Source of the DNA: DASUBV01 sp035763085
Lineage (GTDB): Bacteria > Actinomycetota > Actinomycetes > Streptosporangiales > Streptosporangiaceae
Assembly: GCA_035763085.1 (NCBI GenBank)
Contig: DASUBV010000350.1
Coordinates: 1 to 14,952, forward strand
Direction: 5' to 3'
DNA: 14,952 nt
A program made the translations under genes and the position numbers. The notes under the pieces were generated by a model, which was given only the letters and a program-made list of their open reading frames with translations, ran no database searches and was not told where the DNA came from. Positions within the stretch are counted from its first letter, which is position 1, and every line of letters starts with the position of its first letter. Positions 1 to 5,659 of this stretch are shown piece after piece.

Positions 1-137
1 CTCGCGACGCTGATCACTGTCAGCGCGATGATCACCAGCGTCAGCACGGCGGTGATCATCTTGATCCGCAGCGGGGTCCGGCCTGGCAGCCGCCGCAGCG
101 ACTGCCGGAAGCCTCCCGATGCCCCCCTAGCTATCAT
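1..137 (-). CDS. Sensor histidine kinase, N-terminal fragment
   Basis: Only the first 45 codons are in the window; the gene continues past the left edge. The start is an ATG at 137-135. It lies 15 bases after the stop codon of the response regulator gene on the same strand, and an AAGGA lies upstream of it, about 12 bases from the ATG. The visible residues are a short basic leader (around residues 10-26, with FRQSLRRLPGRTPLRIK), then a hydrophobic stretch from about residue 27 to the edge (MITAVLTLVIIALTVISVA) that reads as the first membrane helix. The leader ending PLRIK before a helix is the usual beginning of actinobacterial sensor kinases that pair with OmpR-type regulators. The role as a membrane autokinase that phosphorylates the regulator next door is inferred from position and this N terminus; no sensor, HisKA or ATPase motif is visible here. 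Confidence 0.8.
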   Translation of the reverse strand, partial: MIARGASGGFRQSLRRLPGRTPLRIKMITAVLTLVIIALTVISVA

Positions 138-152
138 CGGAGCGCGATGTCC

Positions 153-875
153 TTAGGACGCGGGGAGCCTGAGGACGTAGCCGACGCCGCGCAGCGTGTG
201 CAGCAGGTGCGGCTCGGTCGTGTCGACCTTGCGCCGCAGCACCGACACATACGACTCCACGATGCCGGTGTCGCCGCGGAAGTCGTAGTCCCAGACGTGG
301 TCGAGGATCTGCATCTTGGACAGCACGCGGTTGGCATTACCCATGAAGTAGCGCAGCAGCTTGAACTCGGTCGGCGACAGTTGGATCTGCTTGCCGCCGC
401 GCCAGACCTCGTGGCTGTCCTCGTCGAGCTCCAGGTCGGCGAACTTCAGCCGCGGCGGGGGCTCGCTGCCGTCGCCGCGGGTCCGGCGCAGCACCGCCCG
501 GATCCGCGCGATGACCTCTTCCAGGCTGAACGGCTTGGTGACGTAGTCGTCGCCGCCGAGCGTCAGGCCGCGGATCTTGTCCTCGGTCGAGTCGCGCGCG
601 GTGAGGAACACCACGGGGATCCGGGTGCCGCCGCCGCGCAGTCGCCGGATGACATCAAAGCCGTCCATGTCGGGGAGCATGACGTCGAGCACGATGAGAT
701 CGGGGCGATGCCGCTGGGCGGCCTGCACTGCCTCGCTGCCAGCCGCCGCGGTGACCACCTCGAAGCCGGAGTAACGCAGGCTGGCCGACAGCAGCTCCAG
801 GATGTTGGGCTCATCCTCGACGACCAGCAGCCGTGCATCGGGCGTCCTGGTTCCGTTCGTGGGCTGGCTGTTCAT
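153..875 (-). CDS. OmpR/PhoB-family DNA-binding response regulator (TrcR/TcrX-like)
   Basis: A 240-residue two-domain regulator. The receiver domain (about residues 14-128) has the acidic pair in LLVVEDEP (E20, D21), the phosphoacceptor D64 in LIVLDVMLPDMDG, the switch T92 in FLTARD and K114 in YVTKPF. The GLTLGGDDYVTKPFSLEEV stretch closely recalls mycobacterial TrcR-type regulators, from memory. The winged-helix domain (about residues 143-240) has LSPTEFKLLRYF, a recognition region around GIVESYVSVLRRKVD and the closing GVGYVLR. The ATG at 875 is the first good start, but only AGGGA two bases away precedes it, so the message may be leaderless or weakly ribosome-bound. It is cotranscribed with the kinase gene that follows. 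A perfect 14-bp palindrome lies 53 bases upstream. The stimulus and target genes cannot be told from the sequence. Confidence 0.95.
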   Translation of the reverse strand: MNSQPTNGTRTPDARLLVVEDEPNILELLSASLRYSGFEVVTAAAGSEAVQAAQRHRPDLIVLDVMLPDMDGFDVIRRLRGGGTRIPVVFLTARDSTEDKIRGLTLGGDDYVTKPFSLEEVIARIRAVLRRTRGDGSEPPPRLKFADLELDEDSHEVWRGGKQIQLSPTEFKLLRYFMGNANRVLSKMQILDHVWDYDFRGDTGIVESYVSVLRRKVDTTEPHLLHTLRGVGYVLRLPAS

Positions 876-928
876 GTTCCCTATTGTCGGCCAGGTCCCT
901 GAGCGCTAGCTGAACGCCCCCTCCAGGA

Positions 929-942
929 GACCTGCGCAGGTC
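929..942. promoter_or_regulatory. 14-bp perfect palindrome upstream of the response regulator gene
   Basis: GACCTGCGCAGGTC is perfectly self-complementary and sits 53 bases upstream of the regulator start, in the 157-base gap after the LuxR-type gene. Its place fits an operator or a short hairpin after the upstream gene. OmpR-family regulators usually bind direct repeats, so another regulator is as likely. No convincing -10/-35 pair is visible with it. Confidence 0.3.
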
Positions 943-1032
943 AGCTGAGGATCCGCTGAAACCGGCGGCCGCCTGGCGCCGTGGCGGGAACGGCTCCGGC
1001 CGGCCAGGCGGGGTTGGGCGGGATCCGGGCGA

Positions 1033-1284
1033 TCAGGCCCGGCCGCCGTGACCGGCGGTCCAGCGGGCGATGGCATCGGCCCGCGAGCCCGCCCCGAGCT
1101 TGGCATACAGGCGGTTCACGTGGTTCTTCACGGTTTTCTCGGTCAGCACCAGGCTGGCCGCGATCTGGCCGTTGGTGTGCCCGGCGGCGATCAGTGTCAT
1201 GACCTCCGCCTCGCGCGAGGACAGGGCCCGCACCGCAAGGGCAGGCGCGTCACCATGGGCGGTCCTGTCAGTGGTGGCGTGCAT
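1033..1284 (-). CDS. Small stand-alone LuxR/GerE-type HTH regulator
   Basis: An 83-residue protein that is almost only a GerE-type helix-turn-helix. The domain begins at LSSREAEVMTLIAAGHTNGQIA and continues through LVLTEKTVKNHVNRLYAKLGAGSRADAIARW, which gives the four-helix LuxR C-terminal fold with its conserved TxKTVKxHVxRxxxKLG. There is no receiver, PAS or autoinducer-binding domain. I chose the ATG at 1284-1282 because GGAGG lies four bases upstream. A longer reading from a TTG at 1380 would add 32 residues of poor composition, lacks a ribosome site, and would bury the inverted repeat at 1315-1335 inside the gene. Single-domain LuxR proteins usually dimerise on DNA directly; target and signal are unknown. 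It lies between the LCP gene and the two-component pair on the same strand and could be separately controlled. Confidence 0.85.
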   Translation of the reverse strand: MHATTDRTAHGDAPALAVRALSSREAEVMTLIAAGHTNGQIAASLVLTEKTVKNHVNRLYAKLGAGSRADAIARWTAGHGGRA

Positions 1285-1314
1285 GCGCCCTCCGGCTTCC
1301 GACAACGCGGGTAA

Positions 1315-1335
1315 ATCGATACGTATGCTATCGAT
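1315..1335. promoter_or_regulatory. Inverted repeat ATCGATA-N7-TATCGAT before the LuxR-type gene
   Basis: Two perfect 7-base arms are separated by CGTATGC. The element is centred about 41 bases upstream of the chosen ATG and is conspicuously A+T-rich for this DNA. A 21-base symmetrical site with arms about two helical turns apart is a typical operator layout. It probably overlaps the promoter of the small regulator, so autoregulation is plausible but is an inference. Confidence 0.45.
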
Positions 1336-1398
1336 TGCCGCGGTACTCCTGGCAAGGCCTGATTTCGGCGGGCGCGGCAATGAGCCCTGGCTGGCGTG

Positions 1399-2643
1399 CT
1401 AGCTGGCCTGCTTGGAGCCCGTGATCAGGTCATGGGGGACAGGCCGGCCGTCGTTCAGGGCGTTGAACAACTGCAGCGCCTTCGTGCGGTCCCACTCCAC
1501 CGCGTCCTGGCCGGTCGAGGTCACGAAGCCGGCGTTGCCGATCGGCACCGTGGTCGTCTGCGGGTGCTTCAGCGCGAACGCGACGCCGGCCAGGTTCAGC
1601 AGGCTGGTGTCGGAGTCCACCGTCAGCGTGGCGGTCGCGCCGTCGGCCGCCGGGATGATCTTGAACGGGTTGAGCATGACGCCCGGGCTGGTCACCTTTT
1701 CGAGCAGGGCCTTGATCAGCAGTCGCTGGTTCTGCACCCGCTGCAGGTCCTGCATGGCGAAGGTGTGCCGGTCCCGGACATAAGCCAGTGCCTTCCCCCC
1801 GCTGAGGGTCTGGCAGCCCTTCCGGACGTTCAGCCCGGAGGCCGTGTCGTGCAGCGGGTACTTGATGCACATGTGCACGCCGCCGACGGCGTTGACCACG
1901 TTGACGAAGCCACCGAACCCGATCTCCATGTAATGGTCGATGCGCAGCCCGGTCGCGTTCTGCACGGTCTTGGCCAGCAGCTTCGGCCCGCCGAAGTCGT
2001 ACGCGGCGTTGATCTTGTTGAACCCGTAGCCGGGGATGTTCACCCACGAGTCACGCGGCAGGGATATCAGCAGCGGCTTGCCCGGCCCGCCGGTGTGCAG
2101 GATCAGGATCGTGTCCGAGCGGTGCCCGCCGATGTCGTGGCCTGTCGAGAACCGCCGCTCCTGCTTGCGGGTCAGCCCCTGACGGCTGTCGGACCCGGCG
2201 ATCAGCCAGTTGGTCCCGTCGCCCTGGGCTGGCCGCGATGAGTAGTCGACCAGGACGTTCTTCTTGTGCAGCCGGCTGTTGAGGTTGAAGTACTCGGCGA
2301 CGCCGGCGACCAGCGCCAGTGCCACGATCAGCGCCAGGATGCCGAAGATGCGCCGCGGCCGCCGCCACCCGCGCCCGCGGCCGCCGAACCCCGAGCCGGG
2401 CAGGCCCGGCGATGCCTGGCCCGGTTCGTAGTCGCCCGGGCGCAGCGGCGCGCTGGTCCCGCGGCCACGGCGTGACGAGCTGGGCGGCGGCTGGTCGGGC
2501 CAGACGCTGCGGGAGCGGCTGCCGGGGGTCCCGGAAGCCGGGCTGGCGCCTGCCGGCAGGCCCACTGTCGGATCACTCGCGCCCGGCGCTCCGTGAGCGC
2601 TGCCCGGCGCGCCTCGGAACCAGCCGTCTGGATACTCGCTCAT
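1399..2643 (-). CDS. LytR-CpsA-Psr (LCP) family cell-wall glycopolymer ligase
   Basis: A 414-residue membrane protein. LCP enzymes move lipid-linked glycopolymers (teichoic acid, arabinogalactan, capsule) onto peptidoglycan outside the membrane. Residues 1-95 are a Gly/Pro/Ser/Arg-rich cytoplasmic tail, residues about 98-120 (IFGILALIVALALVAGVAEY) a single membrane helix, and about 140-345 the LCP domain. Its hallmarks are GTNWLIAGSDSR, the HRSDTILIL segment (R175, D177), LISLPRDSWV, NKINAAYDFGG, a paired-cysteine region (VHMCIKYPL and KGCQTL) and LAYVRDRH...DLQRVQNQR, which supplies the pyrophosphate-binding arginines (R290, R292, R302). The ATG at 2643 starts a proper N terminus; the frame stays open upstream for 65 more codons, but those give no sensible protein. 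The 88-base gap to the preceding methyltransferase gene means cotranscription is possible. The exact polymer cannot be read from sequence. Confidence 0.93.
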   Translation of the reverse strand: MSEYPDGWFRGAPGSAHGAPGASDPTVGLPAGASPASGTPGSRSRSVWPDQPPPSSSRRGRGTSAPLRPGDYEPGQASPGLPGSGFGGRGRGWRRPRRIFGILALIVALALVAGVAEYFNLNSRLHKKNVLVDYSSRPAQGDGTNWLIAGSDSRQGLTRKQERRFSTGHDIGGHRSDTILILHTGGPGKPLLISLPRDSWVNIPGYGFNKINAAYDFGGPKLLAKTVQNATGLRIDHYMEIGFGGFVNVVNAVGGVHMCIKYPLHDTASGLNVRKGCQTLSGGKALAYVRDRHTFAMQDLQRVQNQRLLIKALLEKVTSPGVMLNPFKIIPAADGATATLTVDSDTSLLNLAGVAFALKHPQTTTVPIGNAGFVTSTGQDAVEWDRTKALQLFNALNDGRPVPHDLITGSKQAS

Positions 2644-2731
2644 ACTGCCGTCCCATCGACACCGTGGTTGTTGCCATCGCCTCTTAACTCTTGAGACGAC
2701 CGCCGGGCCAAACTGGCGATGCCGATTCAGG

Positions 2732-3604
2732 TTATTCGAGGTAATCCAGTCCTGCGGCGCTCCCGGCCCACCAGACGGTAACCAATTCGCGATGCGCGGT
2801 AGCCAGATCAGTCGGAGACTCCGCGTCGGCACCCGCATCTACCAGCGCCCGGGCGACCTCGTCAGCCCGCTCGGGCGGCAGGCACAAGCGGCGCCGGGTG
2901 ACCTCAGTCAGTTCCGCGAAGCTGCCGTAGTCGGCGCCGCCGGGCCGCTGCCACCGCTCGCTGCTGGCCTGGATGCCCATCGCGGCCAGGATCTCCAGCA
3001 AGTCGTCGGCGGTTGGGCCCTGCGGGCGGGCCAGGCCGTGGAACCGCATCCACAGCTCGTTCATGCCGGTCAGCGGATGCTCGGCGGTCAGCTCCACCAC
3101 CACCTGCCGCCGCGCGCTGGCCGTCAGGGCGGCCACGAACGGCAGGATATCGGGCACGTTGTACACGACGTTGAAGCACGTCACCAGGTCGGCCGGCGCG
3201 GCGTCCGGCGCGGATTCCGGCCAGCTGCCGGTGACCAGCCGGACCTTTCCGGCCAGTGCCGATACGCGCTCGGCCAGCAGGTCGAGCATCTGCTTGTCGG
3301 TGTCGACCGCGGTCAGCGCGGTGGTCCGGGGGAGCAGCGGGACGCAGGCCGCGCCGGCGCCCGCACCGACATCCAGCACGCTGCCCGGCGGGTCCAGGGC
3401 CGCCCAGGAACGCCGGTACGAGGGACCGCCGGGAGCGGCGGCCAGCCGGTCGGCGCGGCGGGCGAAGACCTGCCGCGGCAGCACCCACGGTGACTCGTCG
3501 GCGGCCGCGGTGATGTGCTCCGGGATGGCCCAGGCGGCAAGCTCATCACGCCAGTGATCCAGCAGCTGGCCGAGGCCACCAGGCCCGGGACTGCGACGGT
3601 TCAC
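2732..3604 (-). CDS. Class I SAM-dependent methyltransferase
   Basis: A 290-residue soluble protein with a Rossmann-type AdoMet domain. Motif I is VLDVGAGAGAACV (residues 76-88). An acidic residue at the end of the second strand, D101 in LTAVDTDKQMLDLL, is suited to the ribose hydroxyls. The VTGSWPE segment, then ADLVTCFNVVYNV (about 139-151), match motif II/post-II positions, and RRQVVVELT is the following strand. About 75 N-terminal residues (HWRDELAAWAIPEHI, then SPWVLPRQVF) precede the fold and probably form a substrate cap. The start is GTG at 3604, with GAGGA six bases upstream. A TATGAT hexamer lies 48 bases upstream. The substrate cannot be assigned. It lies directly after the DNA methylase gene, but its higher G+C (44 of 60 bases in the row from 3001) suggests it belongs to the host backbone rather than to the restriction cassette. 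Confidence 0.88.
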   Translation of the reverse strand: MNRRSPGPGGLGQLLDHWRDELAAWAIPEHITAAADESPWVLPRQVFARRADRLAAAPGGPSYRRSWAALDPPGSVLDVGAGAGAACVPLLPRTTALTAVDTDKQMLDLLAERVSALAGKVRLVTGSWPESAPDAAPADLVTCFNVVYNVPDILPFVAALTASARRQVVVELTAEHPLTGMNELWMRFHGLARPQGPTADDLLEILAAMGIQASSERWQRPGGADYGSFAELTEVTRRRLCLPPERADEVARALVDAGADAESPTDLATAHRELVTVWWAGSAAGLDYLE

Positions 3605-3651
3605 TTTGCTTCCTCAGCCTCGCCCAACGCGCACCTCACCGATGCCGCCAC

Positions 3652-3657
3652 ATCATA
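3652..3657 (-). promoter_or_regulatory. Possible -10 hexamer TATGAT for the SAM methyltransferase gene
   Basis: On the minus strand TATGAT (five of six matches to TATAAT) lies 48 bases upstream of the GTG start, in the 90-base gap after the DNA methylase gene. No good -35 is seen at 16-18 bases. It suggests that the methyltransferase can be transcribed independently of the restriction cassette. Confidence 0.3.
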
Positions 3658-3694
3658 TCCGGAGCGTCACCGCGCAGCTCGTTCCGGTCAGCGC

Positions 3695-4744
3695 CTAGCT
3701 GAGTACCTCGATGACCCGCTGCGCGAGCAGCGGCGGCACGGAGTTGCCCAGCTGCGCCTGGATGGAGGACCGGCTGCCGACGAGCTCGAAGTCATCGGGG
3801 TAGGTGAATAGCCTCTTGATCTCGGCGGTGCGCAGCCGCCGGTTTTCCCAGTGGAACGGCCCGACGTAGGGTCCCGGCTGGGCCTGGATGGTGGGCGCGG
3901 GCTTGTCGGGGGCGAGCTTGAGGAGGAACGACCAGTACTTGCTGCGCCACCTGAACAACGGGTCCGGGTGGCCGCGCTTGTCCGTGTAGAACAGGTAGTT
4001 GTCGCCGGGCGGAATGTCGGGGAGCAGGTGTCCGTACTTGCCGTTTACCTCCTCCCCCGGCTCGGGGTCGGTCACGAGGCCGGCCAGGGCCTGTCCGGCT
4101 GTCACGTGAGGCCGGGCTGGATCGCCGCTGGCCCGCCGCTCCCACTGCCCGCCGTGAGAGGGCACGGGATGGCCGGGCAGGGGCTCGCCTTTCGGCACCC
4201 CGATGACGAACAGGCGGGGACGGGCCTGAGGGACGCCGAAGTCGGCAGCGTTGAGGACCTTGGCCTTGTATCGGTAGCCGGCTTCGTCTATCTCCCGGAG
4301 CAGACGATCGTAAGCAGGCTTGCTGGCCTTGTTGTCGTAGGTCAGGGCGTAGACATTCTCCAGGACGAATCGCCGGGGCCTGGCCTCTGCCAGGACACGG
4401 GTGTACGCCTGCAGGAGGGAGGCATCCGGGTCAAGCCCGTTGCGCTTGTAGTCCAGCCAGAAGCCACTCTTGGAGAACGGCGTGCAGGGCGGTCCGCCGA
4501 CAAGCAGATCCGGGAACTCTCCCGTGGCCAGGCCAGCCGCGTCGAGGATCTGACGCGTGGGAGTGGCCAGTATGTCTCCCTGGATCACCGGCGAGGCCAG
4601 ATGGGCGAAGTTCTTCTCCATCGTCGCTGCGGCATCCGGGTTCCACTCCACCGCACCACGGACCTCATACCCGGCTTGTTCCGCGCCAAGGTCGAGCCCG
4701 CCGGCGCCGGAGAACAGGGAGATTGCGATGCCTTGCGTAACCAC
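3695..4744 (-). CDS. C5-cytosine DNA methyltransferase of a type II R-M system
   Basis: A 349-residue enzyme that moves the AdoMet methyl group to carbon 5 of cytosine within a DNA site, protecting the host from the nuclease encoded just upstream. Conserved motifs occur in canonical order: I ISLFSGAGGLDLG (8-20), II around AVEWNPDAA (31-39), III VIQGDI (53-58), IV GGPPCTPFS (83-91) with catalytic C87, VI FVLENV (126-131), VIII QARPRLFVIG (173-182), IX around KPAPTIQAQ (281-289) and X QLGNSVPPLLAQRV (331-344). The target-recognition region lies between VIII and IX (about 183-280). Motif IV reads PCTPFS rather than the common PCQPFS. The start is GTG at 4744, 56 bases after the nuclease stop; no upstream in-frame ATG exists and motif I begins 8 residues in, as is usual. 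The ribosome site is weak. G+C is about 63% in two rows counted (76 of 120), below the flanks. Confidence 0.96.
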   Translation of the reverse strand: MVTQGIAISLFSGAGGLDLGAEQAGYEVRGAVEWNPDAAATMEKNFAHLASPVIQGDILATPTRQILDAAGLATGEFPDLLVGGPPCTPFSKSGFWLDYKRNGLDPDASLLQAYTRVLAEARPRRFVLENVYALTYDNKASKPAYDRLLREIDEAGYRYKAKVLNAADFGVPQARPRLFVIGVPKGEPLPGHPVPSHGGQWERRASGDPARPHVTAGQALAGLVTDPEPGEEVNGKYGHLLPDIPPGDNYLFYTDKRGHPDPLFRWRSKYWSFLLKLAPDKPAPTIQAQPGPYVGPFHWENRRLRTAEIKRLFTYPDDFELVGSRSSIQAQLGNSVPPLLAQRVIEVLS

Positions 4745-4800
4745 GTTGCCATCATTGCAGTGCAGGCCGACAAAACCAGGAAACGACGCGTCCCTGCGGT

Positions 4801-5625
4801 CTACCCGGGGTCGGCCTGCTGCATGGCACGGAGCCTGGCCAGCTCACCCTGAGTTGCCGTGAGCAGACGAGCAAGCTGCCGCTGAACCTGAGCGCTGACC
4901 TTGAAGGGGTACCGGCGCCAGAACTCGTAGAACTCGTCGGCGGTCTGGAACACGCCCGCCCCGCTGCGCAGCCGGTCGATCTCCGTGATGGCACCGATGT
5001 ACTCGCGGGTTGTCGAAGATCGTTCCCGGCTGCCGATCCGCCAGGGCTCTTGGACGATGATCTCCAGGTCTTCCACCCTGGCGTTGCTGTCGGGGTTGAG
5101 CGTATAGATCATGATCACGTCATGGTGAGTCGAGTAATCGCTGAACGGGCGGAGGGTGCCTGGCCAGTGCAGGGCCGGCCACTTGAAGTAGGTATTGCCT
5201 GTATAGAGAGTGATCCGGCTCTGCGTATGCCGTTTGCTGGCTGCCCTGCGAGCGGCTTTGATGTCGACGGCGTGAAACCCCCCGCCGAATGCTGGGCCGG
5301 AGAACTCCAGGTCCGGGTAGCCGCGCTCGCTGCCCCGTCGTACCTCCGCCCCGGCCAGGGCTAGGCCTCGGAGGCTGAGGAAATTCACGATGGAGACTTC
5401 CAGGATGTTGGCCAGCGCGGCCGGCTCCTTAGGCAGCGGCAGCAGATGTCCGCCTTCAGTCAGGCGGCTCTCAAGGTCAGCAGGATTGGCTGCCGTCAGC
5501 GGCCAGTGCGCGAAGTCGCTGTCCCGCTGGAAGACACCGCCCACGTTAAACCGGAAGTCGGCGCACTGCTCGCGCAGCCAGCTGCCCAGATCGGCAGAAA
5601 TGGTCATGGACTCAGAGCCTGCCAC
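4801..5625 (-). CDS. EcoRV-like type II restriction endonuclease
   Basis: A 274-residue protein that I align, from memory of its sequence, with EcoRV (245 residues). Matches include ILEVSIVNFL against EcoRV IFELFSRPII (E76 = Glu45), GYPDLEF against HYPDFTL (D105 = Asp74), HAVDIK against IAIDIK (D121, K123 = Asp90, Lys92), LRPFSDY against VYPFDQY, and GVFQTADEFYEFWRRY against GIFDSEDEFLDYWRNY. All PD-(D/E)XK catalytic residues are therefore present. The reading loop differs: EcoRV GSGNTTN (182-188) corresponds to SSTTREY (203-209). About 35 C-terminal residues rich in Arg, Leu and Gln extend beyond the similarity. GTG at 5625 has AGGA ten bases upstream; ATG at 5607 fits the EcoRV N terminus better (MTISADL against MSLRSDL). 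G+C in four rows is 142/240 (59%). The role is restriction of unmethylated foreign DNA. Confidence 0.85.
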   Translation of the reverse strand: MAGSESMTISADLGSWLREQCADFRFNVGGVFQRDSDFAHWPLTAANPADLESRLTEGGHLLPLPKEPAALANILEVSIVNFLSLRGLALAGAEVRRGSERGYPDLEFSGPAFGGGFHAVDIKAARRAASKRHTQSRITLYTGNTYFKWPALHWPGTLRPFSDYSTHHDVIMIYTLNPDSNARVEDLEIIVQEPWRIGSRERSSTTREYIGAITEIDRLRSGAGVFQTADEFYEFWRRYPFKVSAQVQRQLARLLTATQGELARLRAMQQADPG

Positions 5626-5630
5626 AGGCT
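5616..5630. repeat. Small inverted repeat over the nuclease GTG start
   Basis: AGCCTG and CAGGCT flank a three-base spacer and cover the GTG start codon of the endonuclease gene. In RNA this could form a six-pair hairpin that hides the start and slows nuclease translation, or it could serve as an operator. It is short enough to be chance. Confidence 0.25.
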
Positions 5631-5659
5631 GATATTCCTATCTGGTGAAATCCTCACTC

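Noticed and set aside
147..902. 251-codon plus-strand frame opposite the response regulator
   Set aside because: Shadow of a gene with a complete receiver and winged-helix domain.
1396..2241. 281-codon plus-strand frame opposite the LCP gene
   Set aside because: Composition-driven shadow without domains; the LCP protein on the other strand is convincing.
2644..2838. N-terminal extension of the LCP protein frame to 2838
   Set aside because: It overlaps the end of the SAM-methyltransferase gene and yields no sensible sequence; the ATG at 2643 gives a normal LCP layout.
3851..4852. 333-codon plus-strand frame opposite the C5 methylase
   Set aside because: No motif; the minus strand holds the full set of methylase motifs.
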